64,000 bases of DNA from Actinomycetota bacterium (GCA_029979265.1 JAPOHW010000006.1:16221-80220); one strand, 5' to 3'; counted from the first letter of the stretch, positions 38,639 through 47,216 are shown. A program made the numbers and translations. The notes: a model not told the origin generated them from the sequence alone.

Positions 38639-40180
38639 ATGCGGCGTCTCCTGCTTCCTGCGCTCCTGTTGTTCATCGTGATCGCAGCATCGATCCAGAT
38701 GAACAACGCGAACGAGGCGGCAGACCCCGGGGTCGCCACCGCCGTCTCCGACGAAGCATCGCTCGCCACACCGATGTTCAGCGCCCGGCGGGCGCCCGGC
38801 TGGTTGCGGGCCCCGACGTCGGACCTGCTGCTCACGGATTCGATCGGCACGGTGCTCGCCACCGGCGATCGGCCGGAACAAGCCTGTGTGCTGGTGACCC
38901 GCGGCGACGAGCGACTCGCAGCGTCCTCCACCGAAACCGCCATCCGGGCGGCAGAGCTCCATCGCTTCATCACTGCCACCCTGATCGACAGTGCCGGCAG
39001 CGGGCAGGGCTTTCGGACCGAGATCGCCTATTCGACGAGTGCCGAACTCGTGCCGGTCGACGAGGAACTGGGAACCTTCGAATTGGTGGGGGACATCTGG
39101 ATCATCGGATCGGGCGACCCGGGACTGGCAAGCTGGGACTACATCTCTCGATTCCGAGACGGACGGGCCTACACCAGTTGGGACACGCTGACGAGCGATG
39201 CCATCGAGGCACTGCAGGCAGCGAACATCGTGTCGATCGACGGGCGCATCATCGGCGACGAGACGAAGTACTCACCGAACGAACGGGACTACTTCGACGA
39301 CGAGCTGACGATCGACGACACGACCGTCAAGATCTGGAGCGGTCCCGACGACGGGTCCGTCGGTCCGATGTCGGCACTGCTCCTCAATGATGGTTTCGTC
39401 AGCTGGCCTGCCGAGCTCGACCAGACGGCCAACACGCGATCGGCGAATCCTGCGGTGTCGGCAGCCGACATTTTCGACGACCTCCTCGAGGCGGCCGGAT
39501 TCACGGTGCGTCGCAGTCCCGCCGACGGCGAGGCTCCCCCCCTCGCCGAGCGAGTCACCATTGCCACGATCGACTCCCCACCACTGATCGACATCATCGA
39601 GCGCAGCCTGATCGATGCCACCACAGCCGAAATGCTGCTCAAGGAGTATGGGATCCGGCTCGGCGGCGGACCGGAGCGGGCAGGGATCATCCTGGGCCTC
39701 GTGCGTGACGGGTTCGAACTCAGCGGACTGCCGTTCGACATCCTCAGCAACTCCACGATCTATGCCGACGGCTCGGGCCGATCGTCCCTGAATCGCACGA
39801 GCTGCGAGATGATCCACGCCACGATCGACGACCCATCCGGCATCGGCGCGGCGATCCTCCGCAAACCGACCACGTCCAATGTCGCCCACTGCGCTCGAGC
39901 TGGTGCCGGCACACTGCGTGTCTTCGCCACCGCCGACGGAGATGCCACCGGCATTGCAGGCACCTACGTCGCCGAGAACGGCGAACGACTGACATTCGTC
40001 ATGCTGGCAGAGGATCCCGGACGCCTGACGGTGCCGGAAGGAGCCCCGGACGACACCGAACCCGTGGGTCCGTTCGAGTTCTGCAACCCGCTCCAGGTCG
40101 CGCTCCTCGATGCCATCACCGGGCACCCCTACGGTCCGGCGCTCCAGGAGCTCTCGCCCCTTACACCGGTGGGCGACTGA
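38639..40180 (+). CDS. Degenerate D-Ala-D-Ala carboxypeptidase (S13/PBP4-like), probably inactive
   Basis: A 513-aa exported or membrane-anchored protein with an N-terminal hydrophobic segment (LLLPALLLFIVIAASIQ). It follows the peptidase S13 fold in order, but each catalytic motif is altered: where PASTTK is expected it has AASSTE (Lys lost), where SDN is expected before AEMLLKE it has IDA (Ser and Asn lost), and where KTGTL is expected it has GAGTL (Lys lost). The DGSG loop and the GIAGTYVAENGERLTFVML ending are kept. It should not cleave peptidoglycan; a structural or substrate-binding role is inferred. A LON-domain gene follows one base after the stop. Confidence 0.75.
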   Translation: MRRLLLPALLLFIVIAASIQMNNANEAADPGVATAVSDEASLATPMFSARRAPGWLRAPTSDLLLTDSIGTVLATGDRPEQACVLVTRGDERLAASSTETAIRAAELHRFITATLIDSAGSGQGFRTEIAYSTSAELVPVDEELGTFELVGDIWIIGSGDPGLASWDYISRFRDGRAYTSWDTLTSDAIEALQAANIVSIDGRIIGDETKYSPNERDYFDDELTIDDTTVKIWSGPDDGSVGPMSALLLNDGFVSWPAELDQTANTRSANPAVSAADIFDDLLEAAGFTVRRSPADGEAPPLAERVTIATIDSPPLIDIIERSLIDATTAEMLLKEYGIRLGGGPERAGIILGLVRDGFELSGLPFDILSNSTIYADGSGRSSLNRTSCEMIHATIDDPSGIGAAILRKPTTSNVAHCARAGAGTLRVFATADGDATGIAGTYVAENGERLTFVMLAEDPGRLTVPEGAPDDTEPVGPFEFCNPLQVALLDAITGHPYGPALQELSPLTPVGD

Positions 40181-40181
40181 C

Positions 40182-40805
40182 ATGACATCGAGCTACGACC
40201 TCCCGATGTTTCCGCTCGAGTCAGCGATCGTGCCGGGCCAACCCATTCCGCTGCATCTCTTCGAGCCCCGTTACCGGGTCCTCGGCCGCCATCTTGCGCA
40301 GCTCGACGAACCCGAGTTCGGCATCGTCGGCATCGCCCGTGGGCGCGAAGTCGGTGGTGACGACGTCCGCAGCGATGTCGGCGTGGTTGCCAGAGTCGTC
40401 CGCAGCGAAGAGCAGCCGGACGGGCGTTGGGCAGTTCTCGCCACCGGAACGAGACGGATCCGAATCGATCGTTGGCTCGACGACGATCCGTATCCCAAAG
40501 CGCTCGTCTCGGATTGGCCCGATCCGCTCGACCCCGGCCTCGACAAACACGTCGTCGCACTGCGGACGGTGGTTGACGCCCTCATTGCCATGGTGGCCAG
40601 CCACCGGCCCGATCTCGAACTGGCCGTACCCGAGTTGTCCGACGACCCCGGACAGGCCATCTGGCAACTGATCGCATTCGCCGGCCTGGGTCCGCTCGAC
40701 CTGCTGCAACTCCTTGAAATGCCAGACGCAGCGACGCGAGCAACCCGGGCCGCCGAACTGATCGACGAACATCGGCAGACACTCGACGCTCTCGGCTTGG
40801 ATTGA
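40182..40805 (+). CDS. LON N-terminal substrate-binding domain protein
   Basis: A 207-aa cytosolic protein made only of the Lon protease N-terminal (PUA-like) domain; the AAA and protease domains are absent. It starts with LPMFPLESAIVPGQPIPLHL and FEPRYR, the family hallmark, and has VGVVARVV and ATGTRRIRIDRWL. Such stand-alone proteins are common in actinobacteria; function unknown, perhaps substrate or peptide binding. ATG at 40182 immediately follows the S13-like gene, so they are co-transcribed. Confidence 0.85.
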   Translation: MTSSYDLPMFPLESAIVPGQPIPLHLFEPRYRVLGRHLAQLDEPEFGIVGIARGREVGGDDVRSDVGVVARVVRSEEQPDGRWAVLATGTRRIRIDRWLDDDPYPKALVSDWPDPLDPGLDKHVVALRTVVDALIAMVASHRPDLELAVPELSDDPGQAIWQLIAFAGLGPLDLLQLLEMPDAATRATRAAELIDEHRQTLDALGLD

Positions 40806-40824
40806 CCGGTACCATGATTGTCCC

Positions 40825-41121
40825 ATGGCCGAGAAGAACGGGATCGCCGACCAGCTCGAGCTGATCAAGGCCTACGCCCGCCAGCAGACTCTGGATCCCC
40901 TCAAGGGTTCGGGGAGATGGGTGGGGATGGGTCTGCTCGGCAGTGTGCTGCTGGTCGTCGGCGGTGTTTCGATGACGCTCGCGCTGCTTCGAGTGCTTCA
41001 GGAGGAGACGGGCACCAACTTCACCGGCAACCTGTCGTGGGTGCCGTATCTGCTCACCATGACCGTGCTCATCGCAGTGATGGTGCTGCTCGGTCTTCGT
41101 ATCCGGAAGAAGACGCTCTGA
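40825..41121 (+). CDS. Small two-span membrane protein, holin-superfamily-like
   Basis: A 98-aa protein with two hydrophobic helices (about residues 33-55 and 71-92) after an amphipathic start MAEKNGIADQLELIKAYARQ. This plan resembles actinobacterial phage-holin-superfamily/DUF proteins, but no lysis genes are near, so a cell-envelope role is more likely. Its TGA overlaps the next ATG (TGATG), starting a run of three tightly coupled short genes. A TACCAT hexamer lies nine bases before the ATG. Confidence 0.7.
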   Translation: MAEKNGIADQLELIKAYARQQTLDPLKGSGRWVGMGLLGSVLLVVGGVSMTLALLRVLQEETGTNFTGNLSWVPYLLTMTVLIAVMVLLGLRIRKKTL

Positions 41122-41336
41122 TGTCGAACGAGATCGATGCTCCCATCACCCGAGACGACATCGAGCAGGGCTTCAGCCAGCTTGTCGACGAACTTCACGG
41201 GCAGGTCGACGATGCAAAACCGAAGATCCTCACCGCCGTCGTGGGTATCGGCCTCCTCCTCATGATCCTCGCCTACCTCGCCGGCCGGCGGGCCGGAACC
41301 ACGAAGTCGACCGTGGTCGAGATCCGGCGGATCTGA
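41121..41336 (+). CDS. Small single-span membrane protein of unknown function
   Basis: A 71-aa protein: an acidic, helical N-terminal half (DDIEQGFSQLVDELHGQVDD), one membrane helix (about residues 39-57, ILTAVVGIGLLLMILAYLAG) and a short basic tail. It is joined to both neighbours by TGATG overlaps. Topology would be N-out or N-in with a basic C-terminus; the basic tail suggests it stays inside. Not recognised. Confidence 0.7.
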   Translation: MSNEIDAPITRDDIEQGFSQLVDELHGQVDDAKPKILTAVVGIGLLLMILAYLAGRRAGTTKSTVVEIRRI

Positions 41337-41581
41337 TGCCCCGCAGCCTCAGCTCGGCCTCCATCAAGGAGCGTGTCCGACACAACAGCATCCGCCGGGG
41401 TCTCCTCGGCGGGGACCGATTCTGGATGGTCGTGTTCGGGCTTGGCCGGCTGGCGCAGGTGCTTGGCACACTGACCAAGCGGGGAGAGATGGTGGTTGCC
41501 TTCTCCGAGCGGCTTCGGCCCGGAGCCGCCCTCGAGATCCGACACGTCGAGGCACCGGCGCGGCGGGGTCGGCGCTCGTGA
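41336..41581 (+). CDS. Small basic protein of unknown function
   Basis: An 81-aa, strongly basic protein (SIKERVRHNSIRRGLLGGDR, and RRGRRS at the end) with a weakly hydrophobic middle, WMVVFGLGRLAQVLG. The start overlaps the preceding stop in TGATG. Together with the two genes before it, it may form a small membrane complex; this is inference from coupling only. Confidence 0.65.
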   Translation: MPRSLSSASIKERVRHNSIRRGLLGGDRFWMVVFGLGRLAQVLGTLTKRGEMVVAFSERLRPGAALEIRHVEAPARRGRRS

Positions 41582-41696
41582 CGGTCGTTCGTCGCTGTCC
41601 GTCCCGCGAACCGCAGTTCGACGATCCACTCGTTCGAGCGTCGCTTCTGCCCAGGCTCGAGTCCGAGTCCCCGTGCGACCCGGAGATCGGAGCGGC

Positions 41697-42476
41697 ATGA
41701 ACCGCAGCGGACCTCTACGGGCCGGTGAACCGGTCTTGCTGGTCGATCGAAAGCGACGGCGCTACCTCATCGACCTCGTCCCCGGCGGCGAGTTCCATTC
41801 ACACTCGGGGGTGCTCCCGCACGACGACATGATCGGAAGCGCCGAGGGGGAGCTCTACCGCTCGAGTCGGGGCATGGTCTTCATTGCGCTGCGGCCGACA
41901 ATCACCGATTACGTGCTCAAGATGCCCCGTGGTGCGCAGGTCGTGTATCCGAAGGACATCGGGCCGATCCTGATCCAGGCCGACATCTTTCCGGGAGCCC
42001 ACGTCCTCGAGTCCGGTCTCGGTTCCGGAGCACTGTCCACAGGCATCTTGCGGGCCGGGGCGCACATCACCGGGTACGAACTCCGCGATGACTTCGAGGC
42101 AACGGCTCGCGAGAACGTGGGCCGATTCCTTGGGCCCGACGGTCTCGCCAAGTACACGACCTACGTGCGCGATGTCTACCAGGGCATCGACGAGCAGGAC
42201 CTCGATCGCATCGTGCTCGACCTTCCCGAGCCCTGGCAGGTCGTGCCACACGCAGAGAAGGCGCTTCGGCGTGGCGGTATCTTCCTTGCCTACACGCCGA
42301 GCATCATCCAGGTGTCCCAACTCCACGAGGCCTTCGAGGAGAGCCGATTCGGGATGGCAGAGACACTGGAGGTGATGCATCGCGGCTGGCATGTCCAGGG
42401 CACTGCCGTTCGACCGGACCACCGCATGGTCGCCCATACCGGCTTCCTCACGCACGCCCGTCTCCTTGCTGAATGA
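41697..42476 (+). CDS. trmI: tRNA (adenine-58-N1)-methyltransferase
   Basis: SAM-dependent enzyme that makes m1A58 in tRNA T-loops. The 259-aa protein has the TrmI N-terminal beta domain and a Rossmann methyltransferase domain: LMPRGAQ-like LKMPRGAQVVYPKDIGPI, VLESGLGSGALS (SAM motif I), DRIVLDLPEPW (motif IV) and AYTPSIIQVSQL. ATG at 41697 has CGGAGA upstream; the frame upstream is arginine-rich shadow. Proximity to mpa is also seen in mycobacteria (trmI near mpa), so the linkage is ancient. The next gene starts in its ATGA. Confidence 0.94.
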   Translation: MNRSGPLRAGEPVLLVDRKRRRYLIDLVPGGEFHSHSGVLPHDDMIGSAEGELYRSSRGMVFIALRPTITDYVLKMPRGAQVVYPKDIGPILIQADIFPGAHVLESGLGSGALSTGILRAGAHITGYELRDDFEATARENVGRFLGPDGLAKYTTYVRDVYQGIDEQDLDRIVLDLPEPWQVVPHAEKALRRGGIFLAYTPSIIQVSQLHEAFEESRFGMAETLEVMHRGWHVQGTAVRPDHRMVAHTGFLTHARLLAE

Positions 42477-43249
42477 GGCGATGCTGGGCTGCCGTTCTGC
42501 TCACGACGGCACTGGTGGGCGTAGGGTGCGGTGGCAACCGGTCGGACACAATGCGTCCCCCGCTCGCAGATCCCCCCGATCCTGGTCCACCACCGGCATC
42601 GCACGGACTTTCGGCGAGCGAGGTCGCTCGGATCGCTCCATCGACGGTTCGCGTCTTCGGTATCTCCTGCGGTCGCGCAGCCGAAGGCAGTGGGTTTGCC
42701 ATCGCCCACGACATCATCGTCACCAATGCCCACGTCCTCGTGGGTGTCGACGATCCGACGATCGAAGTCGGGTCGGGACTCCGCACGGAGGCTGACATCG
42801 TGGCGTTCGATGCTCACAACGACCTTGCGTTGTTGCGAGTCGAAGGTCTTCGCTTCGAACCGCTGCCGCTGGGCACCGCGGGCGACGGTACCACCGGTGG
42901 TGTGTTCGGGTGGGAGCAGGGTCCCGAACTCGAGGTGACGCCATTCAGGGTCGACCGCCCGGTCACGGTACGTATCGAGGCCGTCGGAACCGACGAACGC
43001 GTCGGGCGTCCCTCCTATCTGCTCGCGGCCGACATCGAGTCGGGCGACAGCGGCGCCCCGCTCATCGATGGGACTGGCACAGTTGTCGGCATCGTTTACA
43101 TGTCGACGACGCGCGATGCCAGCGTCGGGTACGCACTGCGAACCGCTCCGGTCGAAGACCTGCTCGAGAACGGGCTCGGCCAGCCAGTGACCGTGCCTCC
43201 CTGCGGTGTCACGACACGAAGTGATGGAACTGCCGAGGACGGATCGTGA
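42473..43249 (+). CDS. Trypsin-like serine protease, putative lipoprotein
   Basis: A 258-aa exported serine protease of the S1/MarP-like type. A signal peptide ends in a lipobox, VGVGC, so Cys19 is the likely lipidated residue, placing it on the outer face of the membrane. The triad reads His87 (TNAHVL), Asp117 (HNDLALL) and Ser193 (GDSGAP). No membrane-spanning CvpA-like domain is present, unlike MarP. It begins inside the trmI stop (ATGA), a coupling with no obvious functional reason. It overlaps the convergent flavoprotein gene by 41 bases. Confidence 0.88.
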   Translation: MRRCWAAVLLTTALVGVGCGGNRSDTMRPPLADPPDPGPPPASHGLSASEVARIAPSTVRVFGISCGRAAEGSGFAIAHDIIVTNAHVLVGVDDPTIEVGSGLRTEADIVAFDAHNDLALLRVEGLRFEPLPLGTAGDGTTGGVFGWEQGPELEVTPFRVDRPVTVRIEAVGTDERVGRPSYLLAADIESGDSGAPLIDGTGTVVGIVYMSTTRDASVGYALRTAPVEDLLENGLGQPVTVPPCGVTTRSDGTAEDGS

Positions 43250-43628
43250 TGCGCACACACGTTCCCGCATTGGCCAGCAGGTCGGCCCGCAGCGCATCGT
43301 GGGCCGGCGTTCCGAGCTCGAGGTAGCGGTCACACAACCTGTTCACGAGTGCGTCGGCGTCATCGTCGATCTCGGCTTCACCGTCGATCCGAACCCAGTA
43401 CACCGGTTCGGCAACCTCAGCGCTGACGAGCACCGAGACACGGGGATCGGCTTCGAGTTGTGCGACCTTCGGCCGATCGGGACGCGAGAAGATCTCGATC
43501 GACGAACCGTTCCAGTCGAACCAGACCGGTACTGCCTGGGGGTAGGGGTCGCCGTGGCGGACGACCGTCGCAAGGCGCGCCCCTCGAAGGAACTCGTGAC
43601 CGGACGGTGGCAGCTCATCGATGCGCAT
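43209..43628 (-). CDS. PPOX/split-barrel flavoprotein, possibly F420-dependent
   Basis: A 139-aa split beta-barrel protein of the pyridoxamine-phosphate-oxidase-like superfamily. The start LRGARLATVVRHGDPYPQAV and VWFDWNGSSIEIFS, then DPRVSVLVSAE and WVRIDGEAEI, fit actinobacterial members that bind F420 or flavin. F420 use is plausible because fbiC is present in this genome but is not proven. ATG at 43628 has TACGGT six bases upstream. The 3' end overlaps the convergent protease gene. Confidence 0.8.
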   Translation of the reverse strand: MRIDELPPSGHEFLRGARLATVVRHGDPYPQAVPVWFDWNGSSIEIFSRPDRPKVAQLEADPRVSVLVSAEVAEPVYWVRIDGEAEIDDDADALVNRLCDRYLELGTPAHDALRADLLANAGTCVRITIRPRQFHHFVS

Positions 43629-43634
43629 GGCGGC

Positions 43635-43640
43635 ACCGTA
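43635..43640 (-). promoter_or_regulatory. -10 element of the PPOX gene
   Basis: TACGGT on the minus strand, six bases before the ATG at 43628. Confidence 0.55.
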
Positions 43641-43652
43641 GACCCCGGACGC

Positions 43653-43682
43653 GGCGAAGGGGGGCTGTCGCCCCCCTTCGCC
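43653..43682 (-). terminator. Strong hairpin between ferredoxin and PPOX genes
   Basis: Perfect 12-bp GC-rich stem (43653-43664 with 43671-43682) with a six-base loop, 29 bases past the ferredoxin stop on the minus strand and 12 bases before the PPOX -10. It should stop ferredoxin transcripts; no T-run. Confidence 0.65.
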
Positions 43683-43711
43683 TGCGATCTGGACTCAGCT
43701 GATCGAAAAGA

Positions 43712-43945
43712 TCAGACCTCGATGAAGATGCACTCGCCGGGGCACTCCTCGGCGGATTCGATCGTGGCCTCTTCCTGGCCAGCCGGCACGACGGCGAGAC
43801 CCTCCGGTCCACCCGGATCCGAGAAGATCTTGTCGCCTTCCTTCACGTAGGCCAGCCCATCATCGAGCAACGTGAAAACGTCGGGGGCGATCTCCTCGCA
43901 CAGTCCGTCTCCGGTGCAGAGATCCTGGTCGATCCAAACCTTCAT
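43712..43945 (-). CDS. Ferredoxin, single-cluster type
   Basis: A 77-aa electron carrier. Cys10, Cys16, Cys68 and Cys72; the first motif is C-TGDGL-C, that is CxxDxxC with Asp13 in the place of the usual second Cys, and the second is CPGEC. This points to a [3Fe-4S] cluster, or a [4Fe-4S] with Asp as fourth ligand as in Pyrococcus ferredoxin (family knowledge). Between the motifs are about 50 residues with the APDVFTLLDDG stretch typical of actinobacterial ferredoxins that serve cytochromes P450. No P450 is in view. GAGG lies nine to twelve bases before the ATG at 43945. Confidence 0.88.
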   Translation of the reverse strand: MKVWIDQDLCTGDGLCEEIAPDVFTLLDDGLAYVKEGDKIFSDPGGPEGLAVVPAGQEEATIESAEECPGECIFIEV

Positions 43946-44130
43946 GTGCGTTTCATCCTCACACTTCGATGCTCACCCAACCCTCGGGCTCGCGGAGTCG
44001 CTCCAGAGTGTATCGGCGGACGGGGGCCTCTCACGACACGGGCGATGCACGATCTGTCATCCTCGGTGACGGCGCAGTGCGGTCCTGCGCTTGCGTCTCG
44101 CAGCGCTGCCCAGAAGGATGTCGCCCGGTC

Positions 44131-44136
44131 TAGGGT
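44131..44136 (+). promoter_or_regulatory. Candidate -10 element of mpa
   Basis: TAGGGT, giving a leader of about 23 bases that contains the GGAGG before the GTG at 44166. Confidence 0.5.
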
Positions 44137-44165
44137 GAGGCCGCATCGGACGAACGGAGGGTTCC

Positions 44166-45905
44166 GTGGACGACCAGAGCGCAGAGGCAGAGATCAACCG
44201 CTTGCGGATGGTCGCCGCCGGGCTGGAAGACGAAGTCACTGCCCTGCGCCGGCGCCTCCAGGATTCACCGAAGCGGGTCCGAACGCTCGAGGAGCGCCTG
44301 ATGGAGACAAAGGGCCAGCTGGCGCAGGCCGTCTCACAGAACGAGAAACTCTCCTACACGCTGCGAGAGGCCCGCGAGCACATCGCAACATTGCGTGACG
44401 AAGTCGACAAGCTCACCCAGCCGCCATCGGGGTATGGAACCGTTCTCGGAATCAACGACGACGAAACCATCGACGTGCACGCCGGTGGTCGCAAGATGCG
44501 GGTTGCCGTTCAGCCCGACCTGCGCGGCACCCTCGAACGCGGTCAGGAAGTGGTCCTCAACGAGTCGTTTAATGTCGTGCTGGCCCGAGGCCATGAGCGC
44601 ACCGGCGAGGTCGCCACCATTAAGGAGTTGTTGGACGACGGTGTGCGGGCGACCGTCGTCGGGCGTGCCGACGAGAACCGTGTGGTCGACCTCAGCGATG
44701 CAGTGCGGGCTGCGCCACTGCGCTCCGGCGACACCGTCCTGATCGAGCCCCGCGCCGGCATCGTCCTCGAGCGGCTCCCTCGACCCGAGGTCGAGGACCT
44801 CGTCCTCGAGGAGGTACCCGACGTGTCGTACGCCGACGTGGGTGGACTCGATGTCCAGATCGAGCAGATCACCGATGCCGTCGAGTTGCCCTTCCTTCAC
44901 CAGGCGCTCTTCGCCGAGTACGACCTTCCCGCTCCCAAGGGAATTCTGTTGTACGGGCCCCCTGGCTGTGGCAAGACGCTGATCGCAAAAGCGGTCGCGA
45001 ACAGCCTCGCAAAGAAGGTCGCCGAGGTGTCGGGCGGCGACGAGGCCCGAAGCTTCTTTCTCAACATCAAGGGCCCTGAGCTTCTGAACAAATATGTCGG
45101 TGAGACCGAGCGCCAGATCCGGCTCGTGTTCCAACGTGCTCGCGAGAAGAGCGAGGAGGGGTGGCCGGTCATTGTGTTCTTCGACGAGATGGAGTCCTTG
45201 TTCCGCACCCGAGGGAGCGGCATCAGCTCCGACATCGAGTCCACGATCGTTCCGCAACTTCTGGCCGAGATCGACGGTGTCGAAACACTCCGCAACGTGA
45301 TCGTCATCGGTGCGTCCAATCGCGAGGACCTCATCGACCCCGCAATTCTGCGCCCCGGTCGCCTCGATGTGAAGATCAAGATCGAACGCCCCGACGAGGA
45401 AGCAGCCTCGTCGATCTTCGGTCGCTATCTCACCGCCGACCTTCCGATCGATGCCGGGATGGTCGAGACGATCGGGGGTGGCGATCCCGACAAGGCGGTG
45501 AGGGCGATGATCGAGGAGACCGTTCGGGAGATGTACCGGGACGACGACGCCAACCGATTCCTGGAAGTCACCTATCAGAACGGGGACAAGGAAGTCATGT
45601 TCTTCAAGGACTTCAGTTCCGGTGCCATGATCGAAAACATCGTCCGTCGCGGCAAGAAACTCGCAATCAAACGGCAGATCGCCACCGGCAGTCGCGGGAT
45701 CCGAACCGACGACCTCCTGACCTCCATTCGCCAAGAGTTCAAGGAGCATGAGGACCTTCCCAACACGACCAACCCGGACGACTGGGCAAAGATCTCGGGC
45801 AAGAAGGGTGAGCGAATCGTCTATGTGCGGACGCTGATCAGCAACGATGACGATGCTGGGGGCGGAAAGTCGATCGACTCCGTGACAACCGGCCAATACC
45901 TCTAG
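44166..45905 (+). CDS. mpa: Proteasomal ATPase (Mpa/ARC)
   Basis: Hexameric AAA unfoldase that recognises Pup on tagged proteins and feeds them into the 20S proteasome. The 579-aa protein has an N-terminal coiled coil (about residues 5-85) that binds Pup, two OB folds (about 88-200) and the AAA module with GPPGCGKT (Lys270), [12 protein letters not shown] and [19 protein letters not shown]. The C-terminus is GQYL, the motif with a penultimate Tyr that docks into proteasome pockets. GTG at 44166 has GGAGG upstream. It is separated from dop by a transporter operon and alr. Confidence 0.97.
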   Translation: MDDQSAEAEINRLRMVAAGLEDEVTALRRRLQDSPKRVRTLEERLMETKGQLAQAVSQNEKLSYTLREAREHIATLRDEVDKLTQPPSGYGTVLGINDDETIDVHAGGRKMRVAVQPDLRGTLERGQEVVLNESFNVVLARGHERTGEVATIKELLDDGVRATVVGRADENRVVDLSDAVRAAPLRSGDTVLIEPRAGIVLERLPRPEVEDLVLEEVPDVSYADVGGLDVQIEQITDAVELPFLHQALFAEYDLPAPKGILLYGPPGCGKTLIAKAVANSLAKKVAEVSGGDEARSFFLNIKGPELLNKYVGETERQIRLVFQRAREKSEEGWPVIVFFDEMESLFRTRGSGISSDIESTIVPQLLAEIDGVETLRNVIVIGASNREDLIDPAILRPGRLDVKIKIERPDEEAASSIFGRYLTADLPIDAGMVETIGGGDPDKAVRAMIEETVREMYRDDDANRFLEVTYQNGDKEVMFFKDFSSGAMIENIVRRGKKLAIKRQIATGSRGIRTDDLLTSIRQEFKEHEDLPNTTNPDDWAKISGKKGERIVYVRTLISNDDDAGGGKSIDSVTTGQYL

Positions 45906-45986
45906 CGAACGCCGCAGATCGTCTCCACACGACCCGGGCACCGGGGCGCAGCAGGCCGTCCGGTTTCGTCGTCCGATTCTGGCGAC

Positions 45987-45992
45987 TATCCT
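45987..45992 (+). promoter_or_regulatory. Candidate -10 element of aapJ
   Basis: TATCCT, giving a leader of about 33 bases with a clear GGAGGA before the ATG at 46033. Confidence 0.45.
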
Positions 45993-46032
45993 CGGCCCGT
46001 CCCGAGCGGGACAACACTGGAGGAATACAACT

Positions 46033-47154
46033 ATGCGCAAGGACTTCTTGCTCCGGCTTCTGGCCGTCATTCTCGGATTCACTCTCGTTGCCGCTGCATG
46101 CAGCGATGACGACGGTGACGGTGGTGACGCAGCGGCTGACGACGCAGCTGACGACAGCAGCGACGACACCGTCGAGGCAACGCAGGGCGACAGCGACCTG
46201 CTTGTCGAGATCCAGGACCGTGGCGAACTCAACTGCGGTGTCTCGACCGTCTCGATCGGCTTCGCCGTTCAGGACTCCGACGGCATCTACCAGGGCTTCG
46301 ACGCCGACTTCTGTCGTGCGACAGCGGTGGCGATCCTCGGCGATGCCGAGGCGATCAACATCATCGGCCTGACGGCTGCGGAGCGCTTCACCGCCGTTCA
46401 GACCGGTCAGGTCGACCTGCTCCATCGCAACACCACCTGGACCCAGAGCCGTGACTCCGACGTCGGTATGGACTTCGGTCCCACGACGTACTTCGACGGT
46501 CAGCAGTTGATGGCCCGAGCAAGCGACGGCTTCTCGAACGCCAGTGGTGTTGCCGACATCGACGGTGCAGTCGTGTGCACCAACGCAGGCACCACGACCG
46601 AAAAGAACATCGCCGAGGCTGCGGACCTGCTGGGTATCACCATCACGCTCAACACGTTCGAAGACTTCGACATCGTCACGCAGAACTTCATCGACGGCGC
46701 GTGTGACGTCATCACCACCGACGGCTCCGGCCTCGTCGGGCGGAAGGCCGAACAGCAGCCCGCCGGTGAGGAGTGGGTCATCTTCCCGGGTGCTCCGATT
46801 TCCAAGGAGCCGCTCGGCCCGACCTACGGCCAGAACCAGTCCCGCTTCGCGGACGTCGTCAACTGGACCGTGTACGCAATGCTCATCGCTGATGAGTACG
46901 GCGTGAACCAGGCCAACGTCGACAGCTTCCTCGATGCCGAGGGCGAGCTCGGCCGAATCCTCGGTGTCGGTGACGACGAGGTGCAGTCCGCCATGGGCAT
47001 TGCCCCGGACGCCTTCTACCAGGTCATCAAGCAGGTTGGTTCCTACAGCGACCTGTGGGAGCGTCACCTCGCGCCACTCGGTCTGACCCTCGAGGGCACA
47101 GTCAACGATCTGCACACCAACGGCGGTCTCATGTACCCGCCGCCGGCGCGCTGA
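46033..47154 (+). CDS. aapJ: Amino-acid ABC transporter substrate-binding protein
   Basis: Extracytoplasmic binding protein of a general L-amino-acid transporter. A signal peptide ends VAAACSDD, so Cys20-21 is the likely lipobox cysteine and the protein is a lipoprotein; an acidic linker rich in Asp follows. The body has NCGVSTVSIGFAVQD, FDADFCRATAVAIL, RNTTWTQSRDSD and CDVITTDGSGL, close to AapJ of Rhizobium. The 373-aa length and the RNTTWT motif argue against a simple glutamine-binding protein. A 14-bp hairpin after the stop probably raises aapJ mRNA above that of the permeases. Confidence 0.93.
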   Translation: MRKDFLLRLLAVILGFTLVAAACSDDDGDGGDAAADDAADDSSDDTVEATQGDSDLLVEIQDRGELNCGVSTVSIGFAVQDSDGIYQGFDADFCRATAVAILGDAEAINIIGLTAAERFTAVQTGQVDLLHRNTTWTQSRDSDVGMDFGPTTYFDGQQLMARASDGFSNASGVADIDGAVVCTNAGTTTEKNIAEAADLLGITITLNTFEDFDIVTQNFIDGACDVITTDGSGLVGRKAEQQPAGEEWVIFPGAPISKEPLGPTYGQNQSRFADVVNWTVYAMLIADEYGVNQANVDSFLDAEGELGRILGVGDDEVQSAMGIAPDAFYQVIKQVGSYSDLWERHLAPLGLTLEGTVNDLHTNGGLMYPPPAR

Positions 47155-47178
47155 TCCGCTCGGTACGAACACATCCCG

Positions 47179-47216
47179 AACGCACCTCCGGGTCGAAACC
47201 GGCCCGGAGGTGCGTT
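47179..47216 (+). terminator. Strong hairpin between aapJ and aapQ
   Basis: Perfect 14-bp stem (47179-47192 with 47203-47216) with a 10-base loop, 25 bases after aapJ. Such hairpins in ABC operons partly stop transcription or protect the upstream mRNA so that binding protein exceeds permease. Confidence 0.65.

Noticed and set aside
40825..41121. Prophage holin
   Set aside because: The membrane plan is holin-like, but no endolysin or other phage gene is present and neighbours are housekeeping genes.
44334..46232. Minus-strand open frame of 632 aa
   Set aside because: Opposite mpa; Asp/His/Arg-rich shadow with no motif.
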